NCBI GenBank assembly: GCA_016617855.1
Contig: JAECUM010003192.1
Span: 29,130 to 93,129 of the forward strand
DNA from: Megalonaias nervosa
Taxonomy: Eukaryota; Mollusca; Bivalvia; Unionida; Unionidae
DNA: 64,000 nt
Direction: 5' to 3'
Part shown: positions 20,262 through 35,200 of the stretch, piece by piece
Position numbering within the stretch: the stretch's first letter is position 1
Layout: the number at the start of each line of letters is the position of its first letter
Notes under the pieces: model-generated
The model's database searches: none
Told to the model about the DNA's origin: nothing
The model's input: only the letters and a program-made list of their open reading frames with translations
Translations under genes and position numbers: made by a program

Positions 20262-23200
20262 TTCTGATTTCAGGCTATTAGTGAACCAGGATTTAGTGTA
20301 GCCTATGCCAATATGTGCAGATGTTTATCTATGGTAAGTAATTTGAAAAGAGGTAAATCATTCTATGCAAAACCTATTTTGAGTATTTAAATTATTTGTA
20401 TTGTTTTCCCTCTTGCAGCTCCACATGAGGGAGAAAAATTGGCCTTTGTCTGAGATTCTAAATTTTTAGTGGTTGAATCACAAGATTTGTGTAATCAGTG
20501 TGGATGACTGATAATGCTTTGCCATTATTTCTTTCAAATCAAAGTTTGAAATTTTTATAAAATAAAAGATTTTTGAATGAACAAAACAAGACTTATGAAA
20601 ATTTTATGAAATCAGGTGATTATCTTTAAAACTTTGTAAGGAGTTGAAATTCTATTCTATGAACTATATTCATTGACCCTAATCTGATGAACAAGGTCAG
20701 TTCCATCCAGGTGCATAACCCGACTCCTTTGGGCAAGCTATTGTACAGCCACCAAAAGACATTTGATCCGCACCTAGTTGGCAATTCAGTTTGTTAGCTG
20801 TCCATTAGAATGGTTCTTAGCTAGATAGTTGACACGTGATCCATGTCACTTTATACAAAGCACAAATCTTGGGAAGGAAAATATGTTTGCTTTCTGTGAC
20901 CAAGGTCCTGGAAAGTTCTTTTTGATTATATTCAATTCTCGTATGAATGAGAAAAGCGATGAGAAATATCAAAACGAAAATATCAGGCAACAGAATGTGC
21001 TCAGAATTAAATTCCATATGTCTTTTTTCTTTTTTAAACACAAAAATGAAAATGAATTATTCAATAAAACATTTACAGACCTGCAACTTTAATTTGCTGC
21101 AGTTCATGAGCTTCTATTCATTGTAGTTTAAAGTCCCAGCAGAAAGTAAGCAGGGAGATGTCAACTTCCGAGCCTTGCTTTTAACAAGATGTCAGCGGGA
21201 ATTTGAAAAGGCCAATTCTTCAGAGAAAGAATTTGATTCCAAGAGGAAGGAAATAGAGAATTCTACTACGGTAAGAGGGCAAGGTTTGGGCAAAGATTTG
21301 GCAAGAGTTGAAAAAAGATTAAGTGTTGGCTTTGTAATGTTGCTGCTATGCTTTTTTTACATCAAAGTTGATATGTGGACCACATTGCGCGATTGTTAAA
21401 GTATACAACTTCTCAAACAAGTTTTCCAAGATGAAAATAGCACATTTTGTATTTCATCTGACCGAAAATGGTCCAACATGTGGAAAAATATTGATAAGAT
21501 TATTGGACGGTTTGCAGGTCAACAGTTTTCTTAAAAATTGTGTTGAAAGTTAATCACTAAATTGAAGCCAGAAAACATAACATTATAAATTCATAGGTTG
21601 GAGCTTTGCTTGCATCTAGCCAAAATTGTAGTTGCAGCATGCGCCAGTAAAATGATTATAGATGCAGGGATGCTAGTTTTCTTGATCGTTTGATATCTCT
21701 ACAGCATTGCTTTGACTTTACAACAGGCTCAAAATATCCTTTCAGGAAGAACAAAAGCAGCAAATGAAAGAAGAATTGGAATATAAAGAAACGAAAGCCA
21801 AAAGGAGATCTTTAGGCAATATAAGGTATACCTTCTCTGTTGAACTTGCTCACGCAATCTCAGAATACAGTTTATGAGATTCAGAAATTATCATGGAATG
21901 TGGAGTCCAAATTGCGTGTTTTTAAGGTTTCCTGGCTGCACTTTATTAATAAACATTTAAATACTCCAAGACACGTATGTTTTAGCACAAAATTTACCTG
22001 AATAGTAAGAGTCCCACTTTCTATGCTTTATATCGATTCTGAAATGTAATTGGTGTAAAGAATCCAGTATATGTTCTTATTCTAGACATTAGAAACATTT
22101 CTGAGCTGTATTTGGAATAGTTTCGGTTCTATGACAAACATGTTTTAGTGATTTTTATATTGACCATACCAGCCTGTGCTTTTACCGCAGCGGCATTGTC
22201 AACAGTTTTGCCTACACAAGCAGGGTGAACAGAAAGTACTACTTTTACAGCAGGGCATTGTTGCAAGTTTTTATATTATTTTTTACATTATAGTTTTAAG
22301 GTGCGATTTGGGTTAAAGGTTTTCATTAAAAAAAGTGCATGGCATGCAGGCCATTGCCATGTTAAGGTATGGTGTGTATTTAATACAGCTGTGCCTTTAT
22401 TTTAACAGGTTTATAGGTGAATTGTTTAAGCTGAAAATGCTCACTGAAAATATCATGCACGACTGTGTCTTCAAACTCTTGCGTACCAAGGATGAGGAAA
22501 ATTTGGAGTGCCTTTGCAGATTGCTCAAAACCATAGGCAAGGAACTCGATACAGACAAGGCCAAAGTAAGTACATGTTTTGTGGTTTTTTTTTGGAAAAG
22601 TTAACTAGTTAATTTTTGGTTGAAGACAAGGTCTAAACTAGAGTGCTTGTTTATTAAGGAAAGTGTATTCCTATGCATTTTACTGTGATTAATGCTGTTT
22701 CCTTTGATAAAGGATTTCTAAATATGTAGACTTCAAAATGTTATTAATATCCCAGTATGTCATTATTCATCATATTAAGCATTCAGCTGATGATGACAGT
22801 ATTTACATGTTCTGGTTAATATATGAAATATTGTATATAATCGTTTAAAAGTCTGGTACAACCACAAACTGCATAGACCTTGATCTGCAAGAGCATAATG
22901 TATTGGCAAATGTGGGTCTCTGTAGTTGGTAATGGAACAAACGAACATAAATGCTGGTGCATTAGGATCTATGTTGTTTGAAGTTGGGCCTGATTTATTA
23001 ACGAGTCTAGACTTTGGCTGCTGACTGTATGATTAATGTATTCATAATTTCTATTACAGCCTAGAATTGATCAATACTTTGTACAGATGCTGAAGATGGT
23101 CAATGAGAAAAAGTTGTCATCTAGAGTCCGTTTCATGCTGCAAGATGTGATAGAACTCAGACAGGTAAATGCATGCTCAGAAATGAAGTTTTATCTTGCA

Positions 23201-26200
23201 GTTTAAAGTATATAGCATAATATCTTTAGCATGCAAAAATTCTCCATATAGTAATAGACATTTGGAATTGCAAGGTTTCAGCTTTAGATTAAGTATCGTT
23301 TAAGCTAATGTACTTTTGAACTTTATTGTATGATAATGAGCATAGACACAATTTTGATGTTAAATCCTGTCACAGAAACCTAAAATGAAAGCTCCTTCCA
23401 AAACGGTGATCATGCTATGCTGAATCTGTGGTAGATTAAAAAAAGATTTTTCCAGACTGCAGATCTTTGCTTAAAAATGTGTGACGGAATCTTGGTTTCA
23501 TCTGTAGAATATTCTGCTGTTTTTATGACTTATATCCTGTAATGTGAAACATAATTTACTGCCAGAGTGGCATGTTAAAATTGTAAATAAATATACCTGA
23601 ACCATCTTCATTTGCCTGGATTATTATTCCTCTTGAAAACTTAGTTTAATGGGGTATACTGGAGTAAAAATCGTTCCTTTCAACATTCACCTATTTTTTG
23701 TTTTCTTACTTTAGTTTCGGAAACCATTGCAGTCTTGTCATGAAACTTGTATTCTTTTTGTACCATAGCTTGATAGTTTCCGGTGAAAAGAAAAGATGGC
23801 CTTTTTCTGATTTGTCCAAATTTTTTTTACATATTGTTTAAATCGATTTATACTTTATCTGGTTATATATCCCGAAACATTGTAGATGTCTTCATGAACT
23901 TGACTGATAGAAGATTAAACTTTGATTGGTACCTGTAGAGATGTCCCCATATTTTCGACAGTTGTAGTTACAATTAACATTTCTGTAGCTGATTATGGTG
24001 TCTTATTAAAAATTTGTAACTTATTGTATCATGACTAGACAGTGTGTCTTGCGTGGAATATATTCTTGCAAACATTATCAAGAGACATGATTTCATTTTT
24101 TTAAAACTGTATCCCAATAATTACAGGGTAAATGGGTGCCAAGAAGGGATGACAACAACCCCAAAACAATTGATCAGATTCATCGAGAAGTAGCACAAGA
24201 AGCGCAAGACCGGGCCATGTTTGTGCAAACCTTGCCAGAAGCCAAACCCCAGAAGGGAAGTGAGTATCATCAGAATTGTACACATTGCTCAGCAAGTTGG
24301 TATTTAACATGGCTTAGTGGGATCTGGTGTCGAGTCGCACCACATAAGACACAAGTTAAAATGGTCCAATTTCAGTAACCAAGATTTGTCATCTTTTGAC
24401 AATAATTCAACCCTTTCTAATGGGAAAGCTGGTAAAGAGGCAAGCGAACAATGTTTTTATTAGTGTTCACTTGCAATATCTTAATACATTCATAATAACT
24501 AGTGTATTAAAGAAAATGTATTTAACTTTCTTAAAATTAGTACCTGTTTAGAGTTCTGTGTTTGACTAAAGGTTTAAGACTTTGCTTTCTGGAATGCATA
24601 TGCTCAATATTTTTTTTGTAACCTGAAGGTCGTGGCAGACCTGGACAGCCCAGTGGCCCCATGGGTGGTGGAGCAGATGGTTGGAACACAGTATCTCGAG
24701 CCCCACTCAGGACAGATACAACCATTGATCCCACCAAACTCAAACTCTTAAAGGTAAGATGCATCTTGTGCAGTTATATACTTTATTTACCTCATCTTGT
24801 AATGACTCGTATGTTAATCAATACCCATTCCAATATTTTCCAACTGTAAAGAAGCCTGTGCAGATTGCATAAATCCATTTTCCAGGTAAATAGATTGCTG
24901 TTTTAAAAAATGCAGAAGATTCAGATGTAATTGTAACTTGCACGAGTGGAATGGGTAAAACCTTGACAGAATGAGACAGCATGTAATTTCAATAGGATTG
25001 TGTCAGTGTGTATTTTGAGAGTCATGGTGGCTTAGTGGTCCTTGCAACCGAAAGGGTGTGGGTTTGAATCTGAACATTGAATCTGTCCAAGTCTGCTACC
25101 GTGGTGTGCCATTGGGTAAGGAACTTTGCTGCAGTATAGTTGGTACTAATTGATCTGCATAAATCACTACACCAAATCCGTCAGAAATGGATTTATTATC
25201 TAACATGTTTAAAGTTTCTTAATCCAAAGTCTGTTTCAATTTGGCATCCTAATAGAAACCTCTTTAGAAATTTGAGTTGCCATATGAATTTTACACTCCT
25301 TTGCGATAGGATTATGCTTTGGTTGATAGTAAATTTTCAGTATGGAGGAGTAACAGTTATTCTTCGTGATGCAGGAATGTCAGAATTTGCCCATCGAGCG
25401 TAATTTAGCGTGGAAAATTATTTCGTTAGTAATAGACAGAACTTGGCAAAGGTTCTACAAATCTTGTACTCAAGGTCAGTTGCAGGTTTTTGTAATCAAA
25501 CTGTCAGATGTCTCTGAAAATAAAGCCTATTTTCTGTATTTTTGGAAGAAGTATGATTAGTTAATTCATAGTTGCCTGAATAGAAAGCAGAAAGTTGCTC
25601 CATTTCAACTGTTTTTCAACATTGTTTCAGCCGAATGACAGTGAAAACATTCAGCTTGGCCCAGGTGGTGGAGCTGCACGGTTGGGCTGGTTCAAGGGTA
25701 GCACAGGGGTCGGGGTCAGATCACAAGAGGGAGAGCGACCTAATCCACCAGGCAATAGGTATGGTACATTGATTTACTCTTCATAAGAAATAAAGCAAGA
25801 AAGATTTTACAACTTCTTTGATACTTGATTAATTTCTTTGTAAATAAAATTCTTCAAGGTACATTTGTATTTTGATATATTTTAGATATGCCTTTTTTTC
25901 GGCATAATACCCTATGTATGTTTTGGTGTGTTTGTTAAATATTGGTTCCTTTGTTCCAAGTATTTGCATTTCAAAGTGTAACCCATTTCTGTAGATTATT
26001 AATTTACTGCTGCATCTCCTGATTCAAAAGGAAGTGCCAGCATTTGACTTGGACGTGGTCAAATTAAGGGATTGCCAAGAAAATAAAACTTACATCCTTT
26101 AACAGTCCAGTTTTAACCACTATGTTTCTAAGGGGGTCATTAACGTAAAACCGGACGTGACCTTGCAATTATCATGCCAAATCGCCTGATTGGAATTCTG

Positions 26201-29200
26201 CTGTATATGCACGTATTGTTTACAGTAATATGTCGTCATAAGCTGTGTTCAGAACTCCCAGAGTATGAGTGATTTTATTTTTTTTGAGTGGATCACAATA
26301 GAGTTCTTACAGACCCTCAGGCTCCCCTATTGTCACATTCAGGGGATTCACTTGAATTGCATAATAGACATATTGTTTAATTATTATTGTGTAATTGATA
26401 GTGTTTAGTAGGCATTTAAAAGAAAGATTAAAAGGAATGGATGACGTCTATATTCATTCTAGGAATTTAGCATATCCTACAATGGATTCATGTAATGATA
26501 TGAATGTTTATGCAGACATGAACTTGTTTGTACGCTTTCAGTTTATTTTATTGTGTTTGCGATACTATCATGATACATATTTTATTGAAGAAAATTATCG
26601 CAGTACTTGTGATGTGACATGATTGGCACAACCTCACAAGTCCTCAGAATATTGGTGACTTGTACTGCTAAAAGATCTTGTTCCTCACATAATTATTTAA
26701 GTGCCAGTCCTAAATAGGTTCTGTTACGAAGAACTATTTATTTAACCTGGGATACTTGCAGTATTGAATCATTCAGGTTGAGCAAAATCGCCCACCAGAC
26801 AATGCTACAGTAGGACAGTTACCTTTTGGGGAAGGCAATACTGTTATATATGGTTATTTCTCGACAAGATGATAGTAGATGAAAATGTGCACAGTAACTT
26901 CTCAAAATGGACTTTTAACTTCTTGTTGGATATTTAAGAATTGCTTTGTTCAGCGACAAGAATTGTTCCGAGCTTATTATAGTTTGGGTTATCAGTTTTA
27001 ACCATTTTGAAAGTGTCCAATGTTTCTCTCTAGAAGTGTGAACCGGAGCTGACTTTTCGTCCCGAGAATATTGTGAGTTAAAAAGTTGGATTTTAATGCA
27101 AATAGGTATCCTTTTCAGGGCTATTGTTGCCCAGAGACCATCTGAAGAGAGAAGTGGTGGGCGAGAACCTGAACGTGCTAAGACGGTGGAAAAGCCATCC
27201 ACTCCTGTCCAAGAGTTCACAGATGACCAGATGTTAAGCAAGACCCGTGCTATTATGGATGAATATCTGCATATACAAGATGTTGGGGTAATGATTTGTT
27301 TGGGTGATATTTCTCAAAAAGGAGTAAAAAAAAGAAAAATCAGTAAAATATGTTTACATCATATTTGTAAAGATATTAAAAAATTTCAAGGCCATGGTTG
27401 GTCTGAAATGTTAATTAGTTTGTTTATAGTTGTACAGAGGATTGCAGGCAGACTCTGTCTCATTTGCCTAGAGCAGAGTTGTTTGCACCAAAATGAGGAC
27501 TAGTTCAGGTTTTATGGGCAGACTCTTATTTTCTCCTTTCACAATAATGGAGCCTGCAAAAGTTCTATCCAGCTTGTGGCTTAATCCAATTCTTCATAGT
27601 GTTTGACCTTGTTACAAGACACCTAGTCTGTATGACTTAACTTGATATCAGATTAGCTTAAGCATAAGTAAACTTTTGGCATCGGGCTAAAATTTTGGCC
27701 AACTACAGCTTTCTGTCTAGGTGAACCAGATTATCTGCTGCAGCATGTTTTTTTCATGGCAGCAAAGGCAAATTGATTTCTTTTATTCCCTTGTCATGTT
27801 TCTTATGAAAATGAATTCTGTCCATTATATTTTCTCCTATTAGATGCTGTAAGGTACTTATTGGGCACTTTGTGCACACCTGAGACCTAACAAGTTTATT
27901 GCTGCCTAACATGACATCACCACAGGTCTATCACGAGGCAACAACAGAAACTTTAAAACAATTCAGTCATAAAAAATGAGAACAGTCGAACTCTTTGAGT
28001 AATCCATACACATCAGTTGCAAGCAGATAGAGGCGAGTTCATACTAAATGTAAGAATCTCAGTTCTGTTCTAATATCTTACTATTGGTTTTGCAGGAAGC
28101 CGTATCATGTGTCCAGGAGCTGAGCTCATCATGTAGTCTTCACTTGTTTGTGTACAACGCCCTGAATCAGGTCCTGGAAAGGTCAGAGGTTGCTCGAAGG
28201 CAGACGGGGGTTCTCCTGCATGGTCTAGTCAAAAATAATGTTCTCTTGGTGGATACTTATGTCAAAGGGTGAGTAGGTATCAAATCTGGTTTAATATGTA
28301 AAGATGACTTGCAGGGATATTTGACCCACTTACATTATGGTATTTATCTAATGATTATTACACCCTGCTCATGTACGAGATTTGCATTATTGCTTTTAGC
28401 CAATGATAAGCATATGCATGTGGTGTGCAGTATTTACCTTACTGCATTTATCCACTAAACTGATCCCACATGTTATATATTATGTACATTACTGTATTTA
28501 TCAAATGATAAGCACACCCAACATGCATATTTTTTAAAATTAGTACTTACTTGCGATATCTTTGCTAATAAATCCATTCATCTTTATTGTCGTATTCATT
28601 AGACTTGCTCCCTGGTCTTGACACTGACTGTTTAAAATATCTGTAGTAGTAGAAGATGCAGCAAGGTTACTCTATTCAGTCAGTAAAATCACATGTAAAT
28701 TTAAATTTGTAAGATTTTTTAATTACTTGTGAAGATTTCATCTTACACTGGCAAAGTTTGGATGCTGTTGAAACTTGTAAATTTTTCTGCAGTATGGAGG
28801 AGGTAGATGAGTCATCATAAACCTGCATGACTCATTCTCTGCATTTCCTTTTTGATACTGTTTAAATGTACTAAATATTTCACAAGGTCTAACAGTATGT
28901 AGTGCCTTGAAATCTGAATTGCCCATATCCTTTGCAGGTTAAATGAGATCCTGATGTTCGCTGAAGATATGGAGATAGATATTCCAAAGATTTGGGAATA
29001 CTTGGGTCAGCTTATTGGCCCCATGGTACAGGATGGCAGTGTGCCCCTTGGTTTCCTCAAACAGGTCTGTGAACCCCTCAAAGCCAATGGCAAGTCCGGC
29101 ATTCTTGTTGCGGAAATTCTCCACGATGCCAGTCACAGAGAGGTCAGTTCTGCAGGATGTATACCACAAACCAACTTTTTTCTGAGGGCTATTCCATTTA

Positions 29201-32200
29201 CATTGTACCCAGGGAAGGCACCTTTTTAAAAATATATGCCAGGGTACTCAGATTGCCCAAAGAGTTCATATGAAAACTGCGAAATTCTAAAATGCGTGTG
29301 TGGGTGACTATTCTATATTAAAAGTGCCTTCCCAGGGTCCCATGTATATTTTACTGGAACAACCCTCCTGCCGTTACCAGACAGTTGATAATTCTCTGCC
29401 AGGAAAGTGGCTGGGCATATGATTCCTTTGAAAGAAGTTTCACTAGAAAAGTATTCACCAGGTCATGAAGGTTACAAGTAGTTAAGTAATAATAATGCTT
29501 AATTGACGAAGTTTGTTATTTCAGCATTAGAAATGTTTCATAGGTATTCATGTATACATTATTCAGGGTTTGTTTTTTTGCTGATTAATTGAGGAACGAA
29601 TGCATGCGCTTATGTTTCATGTACACTTTATTTTGATAGATGTGCTAACTTGCCAGTTCTTGTTTTAGTTAAGTGTCATATTTGGCACAAATAGGCTATA
29701 CATGGTGACGATTTTGCTGGAATTCCAACAGAAATGACCCTTAAAATACACAGACATGATTTTTCTCCGTTTTAAAGCAGAATTCCACTTTTCTACTGAC
29801 TTGAATGAGATTTTTCTTGATATAGTCTGTTTTTTTATCATCTTCGATCCGTTTTTTTTTTTACAAACGGTCTGTCTGGTCCCATTCCTCAACTTCCCTT
29901 GTAAAGTTTTCGTTCCATATATTAGTTAGCACTCGACTGTCATAAAGAGTATTCTGATTGGTCAAAAGTTTAAATTCATCCAATGAATCTTCGTGTAATG
30001 GAAACTGATGGCAATGGAAGGAAGAAGCATGCTTGCAAAACATGGCATCCCAAGTTGTTGATGTCTCACTGGACAGTTTATTTGAAGAATTTTCATCCGA
30101 CATTGACCTATTGCAGAAAATTGAGAATAATTTTACATTGAAGATACAAATAAAAACAAATGAATGATTTTTGTAGAAAGCATGCATGTGAGATTTTGAC
30201 TGAGGTAATCAGGTTAATTCCTTATACAACTGGTGGCTTTTATACTGAACCAACACTGCCACCAACCCCTCTTTTTACATTCATTTTTGACAGCAAAGAG
30301 CTATTTTGACTATTTTCCTGTGACAAGGCAGCTAAAAGAATCGGTATGTGCCTTATGCATGAATAAAGTTCACTAGTACTATAACAAATTAGCATACTTT
30401 TCATCACCCCTCAACCATCTCGATTGTTAGATATTTACCTCTGTAGCAGACATACGTAAATATGCAAGCCAAGTCAGCTGTTCATTTGCAGCCCAAGTTG
30501 CCCATTTGATCTCCAGTGCTAGTCTAACTGTGACAGGTAGTCACCAAATAAGCCAACACATTTTCAAGCCTAACTCAAATGTAAATCTAAACCACATCAC
30601 AGATTTAGCTTCTGTGTGAATTTATAAATTCCAGGCTTATGATTATTAAGTTCATGCCCTCTACGTTAAAAATTAGGGAGGTGTCAAAATATGAAACTAT
30701 CCAGTGAGACTTGAGAGAGACCATGGCACAAAAAGTTTAGATAAAGGTTTAAAAAACGTATGGAAATGGGAACGGCTGGAGCGAAAAGTTGACGGCAATT
30801 TAATTGGTTAGTTTATAAGAAAACTGAACACTAGAGGACTGGCATTTTGTGACCTCTGCAGGAAAGATCTGAATTACATTAATTGCGGTTGGAAGAGTTT
30901 GGAACAGCACCTACAGAAAAATTGAAGCTCAGATGGCACATAGCTGCCAACTGTCCCGTTTTTTCCGTATTTGTCCTGTATTTTGGACCTGAATACGGGT
31001 GTACGTTTTTTTTTGCAAAAAATACGTTTTTTAAATTAAAAAAATAATAAAAGATTTCCTTGCAATTTTCAGTTTAGAACGAGCACTCGGTTCCATTCTG
31101 AAAGAAATGTATCGCATGTATATAGGAATACAGTTCTACAATATGATTGGTTCATTTGAAATCGAGGCTACCATGCCTGTCTTATCCGCCATATTGGATT
31201 TCGCAAACAGTTACCACTACCACTGTGTCTCATCTTCATAATATTCAACTTCTAATCCTGTTGAATAGGAAAGCAGAATATTCAGAATTTTCACCAGACA
31301 AGACAAGAAAACAGAACTGAAAGAACAATTGTGCTGTCTTGTTTAGATTTGTGAAATCATCTAGTAAAGGAGAAGACTTTAAGTTTTGAAAATTGTGTAA
31401 TGTGATTTCGCTATTGGGCATGGAGGCGCACATGAAACACAAGAGCATGAAAAAGCTAATAAACATCAGCTTTCTTCTTCATCATACACAACTCAGCCTG
31501 AACTTGGATGTATATAAATACCAGAGAGAACCTTGATGTAATTCGATCGAAATTCGGTTTATTAAATTTCTTTTAGAAATGAACCTTCCTCTTTCAGTTA
31601 CTAGTGTTGCTGGCGATATATTTTGCACGCATTTTCCAGACGGTAAAATCGCAAAGGATTACTCGTATGCTAGAATGAAAACAGTTCAGTAAGAAAATCA
31701 CACAGAATTGAGATCATCAATGACAGTGGTACATTGGAATCGATAATAACTGAAAAGAAAATAAACAAGGTGTGGAAAAGGCTCCTATAAACAGCCTGTG
31801 TCTGAGTGTGTTGCACTCTTGCACCTTCTGAATGAGCACCCGAATAGAACAATGTGCCCGTCCAGAAAATGCAAGTGTGCAACACATGCATCTTTGACAT
31901 TAAATAATTATGTAAGGCACTGTCCTACATTACTGATGGTTGTATATGCTGAAAGTAGTTACATAATGCATTAAAATTTTACAAATCAGTTTTTGGTTCT
32001 GAAAATCAGTATTTTTGTCATAAGGAATCAGTATTTTTGTACTTGGGGGTTGGCAGCTATGGATGGCATCTGGAAAAAGTGCAATTTAATTACTATAAGA
32101 GGAAAGATTTCTTGCATGAGAGAACAGATGTAGCCCTCTTTCATAATATGCGTACTGCATGTTGCCAATACAAGCACTAGCTTGAAAGGAAAAAGGCTGT

Positions 32201-35200
32201 CGTTGAGAAGGAAAAGAAACAATTGCACATTGAGCCAAAACAGTCAGTGGTGACAAAAAGGAAGGCTAAAGAAATCTTTGCCAAAGCTGCAAAAAGAGCT
32301 CAGCTGGCATATCAACCGGTTGTGTTCAATGGAATACAAGTGAATATATGGGATTATTTGCATATAGTTGATGTACTTGGGTGTTTATTTTACAGATTTG
32401 TTATGAAAAGAGAGAAGTATTATGTTTGCTGCAAAAATTTACGAATTATTGTGACTTAATTATGATGTGAACACTGACATACACATGAAATAACTTCAGC
32501 ATCAGTAGTATTGGAGAACAAATTCATGTGACAATAAATATTGTGAAATTATTCAAGTTGAACATTTTTGGAAAGTTTATTAGTTTTCAAACGATTGTTC
32601 TGTTTTATATTATGATCATAAGTTGCAGCAGGAGCAGTTTTTGTATGATTGTAAAATGTCTTTTTGGTCGGGGGCCTTCTGCCCCCTGGACCCATGGATC
32701 AGGGGTGCTGCCCCTCGAGACGTTGATGGGGGAGGACCCCCAAACCCCCTTAAAACTTTTTCAGCTATTTTTATGGAAGACCAAAATCATGTCTGAATAA
32801 AGACCGAAGGAATAAAAGTTCAAAATAAAAGAAAAGTGACTGTTTGCAGTATCCAGATTCTGACTTGCCACTGTTTGATTCTGATCCATTTTTCCTATTA
32901 GGTTCAGTTGATTTGGTCAGGGAAGCAGCCTAACTTGATTGGAATATCTCAGACACTTTAACAACATATTTTGTGATTCAAAGCGTCTGCATGATCAAAC
33001 TGTTATTTGTTTCAAAAAAATGGCATCCAACAAGCAACATATTACGATGAAAGGGACAATAAATGAAAGAAAAAAAAAATAAAGTTTGAGTAGTACTGAA
33101 GAACTAAATGGAATATGCAGGTTCTTGAGGGGAAAATATCAGAAGGACAATAATATTTTGTTACCCCTTACTGAAAACCGGTCCAACTTAAGGAAAAATT
33201 CTACTGCCTTACTGAGAAGGCCTTGTTAGTGTTGGCAAGTCTGGAAGCAAATGGCAAGCGTTGTTGACTAAGCCCGAGGCTTGAACCCACACAGACAGTA
33301 ACAGGTGAGATGTCAGTGAACACCTTAGATCACTCAGCCACCCCGGGCTCCATCCAGATATGACATTATTGAAAGTTTTGGCATATTCTCTTAATGTCTG
33401 AAAATAATAGCAAAAAATAAAGCTGTTGAATGTTGTAAACTCCATCCCCCCAAAAAATAAAGTGGGACAGAATCTGATGTTTCTGAATGCATGTACTATA
33501 TCCCGTTTTAATATATTTAACCAAATCTGTTTTGTTTCAGGGTCATAAGAAAGTCGGAAAGTTGTGGGCTGAATCGGGACTGCATTGGTCAGATTTTGTT
33601 CCGAAGAACCAAATTGATCAGTTCCTTTCTGAGAAGGTAGGTTTAATCTTTCATTTTATGCAAATTGCTTCATGTATACTGTGCCGTAAAGGTGCAGTGT
33701 ACTACAGTATGGTGTTTGTGCATCCATCCATCTGTATCATGCTGTACATTAACTAGAATTCTCCATCATGTAGTGTTGACTAAAAATTGTGGATGACTAG
33801 TGCTTAATAAAAGAAGCCTGTTGATCATAGAAATTATTATAGTTCTGCATAACAGACCTGAAGTAAAGTTTGTGGCTGGCATCGTTTGAGATCAGGTAGA
33901 AGACTTCCAATTTTGTTGTAAAGTTTGGTAACTGGATCAAAATGAAAAATGGTTTCTACTTATAGTGTCTGTTCTCGACCAAAGGGTGTGAATGACATAA
34001 TTTCAGAAGAAAGAGGCCATTTGATTTGGGATTGAAGGCCAAGGTCATAGTGTACAGTAAAACTGGTTGTGTATAATGGTTTTAATTGTAGACAACATAC
34101 CTTGACGATAATTTGTAGTGGGCTTACATGGTAGGTTTGGAAGAGGCCTATTGATTTTGGGATTATCAAGATCAATGGACAAAGTCAGTATGACTCCAAG
34201 ATGAAATGGGTCTTGCTGAATAACTGTTCTTAAACAAGTTCCTTAACTTGGTGTAGTGGTTTGCTTGCACTTGAATGATAAAGAAACCTAAAGATATTTA
34301 CATGATAGTAAATACTAAACCTTTTTATATTTTATCTTTTAGTGGTGAACGTTTGATCTTCCAGTTTATTTATATCTGATTTCTTTGTTTCTAGTTTTCA
34401 AATTGGCACCATTTGACCAGTATTTTGCATTGATGCCATTAAACCATAATGCATCAACCATGCCATCCTTAGAGGGCCGTTAAATAATAGTTGGGTCTGT
34501 AATGTGAAAATCATAGCACCTGTCTTTCTACTTTTTTAAATTGTTGGAAGGCTTCAGAAATAATCATACATGTCCAGATAAATAAATGCAGATTTCACTT
34601 GGCCAAAAAAGTGTTGCTTTTGAGAGGCTCTGCATGTTTTATTTGTTTGGAAATTTATGTAGACATAAAATATTTTAAAATTGATAAATTTACTTTTGAA
34701 ATTTTGCGGATCCAAGTGGCCAAGTAGTCTGAAGTGCTATCCGTTAGGGATCACTGCCATCTCACCTGTGTGTGTGGGTTCAAGTCTCGGGTTCAGTCAT
34801 CATGGGTACATGAGAAAGCTTGCCAGTAGCTTCCTGTGGGTTGGTGGTTCTTTCTGGTGTTTTTCCATGTTCTTCCTCCACCAGGCCATGTATGGCCTGT
34901 ATTGTGCTACAAAAATAGCATTAAAACACCATAACAAAACAACTTTTGAAATTTGGATTGCCTTTTACAATTTTGGCTATCATTATCATACATTCCGACT
35001 ACTATGCTTTTGGCGTAATCATTATTAAAAAAAAAAGTAGAGCAATAAAAAGTTGTTTTAGTCATTTTTAGAATCATCTCTTTAATTCACTTGTATAAAT
35101 TTGAGAATAATCTTAAAATAATGACTACCGCTTTAGAATGGCACCAGAGTACTTTTTCTTATTTGCTGTTTATAGCAACTATATGACCCATTTTCAAGAA

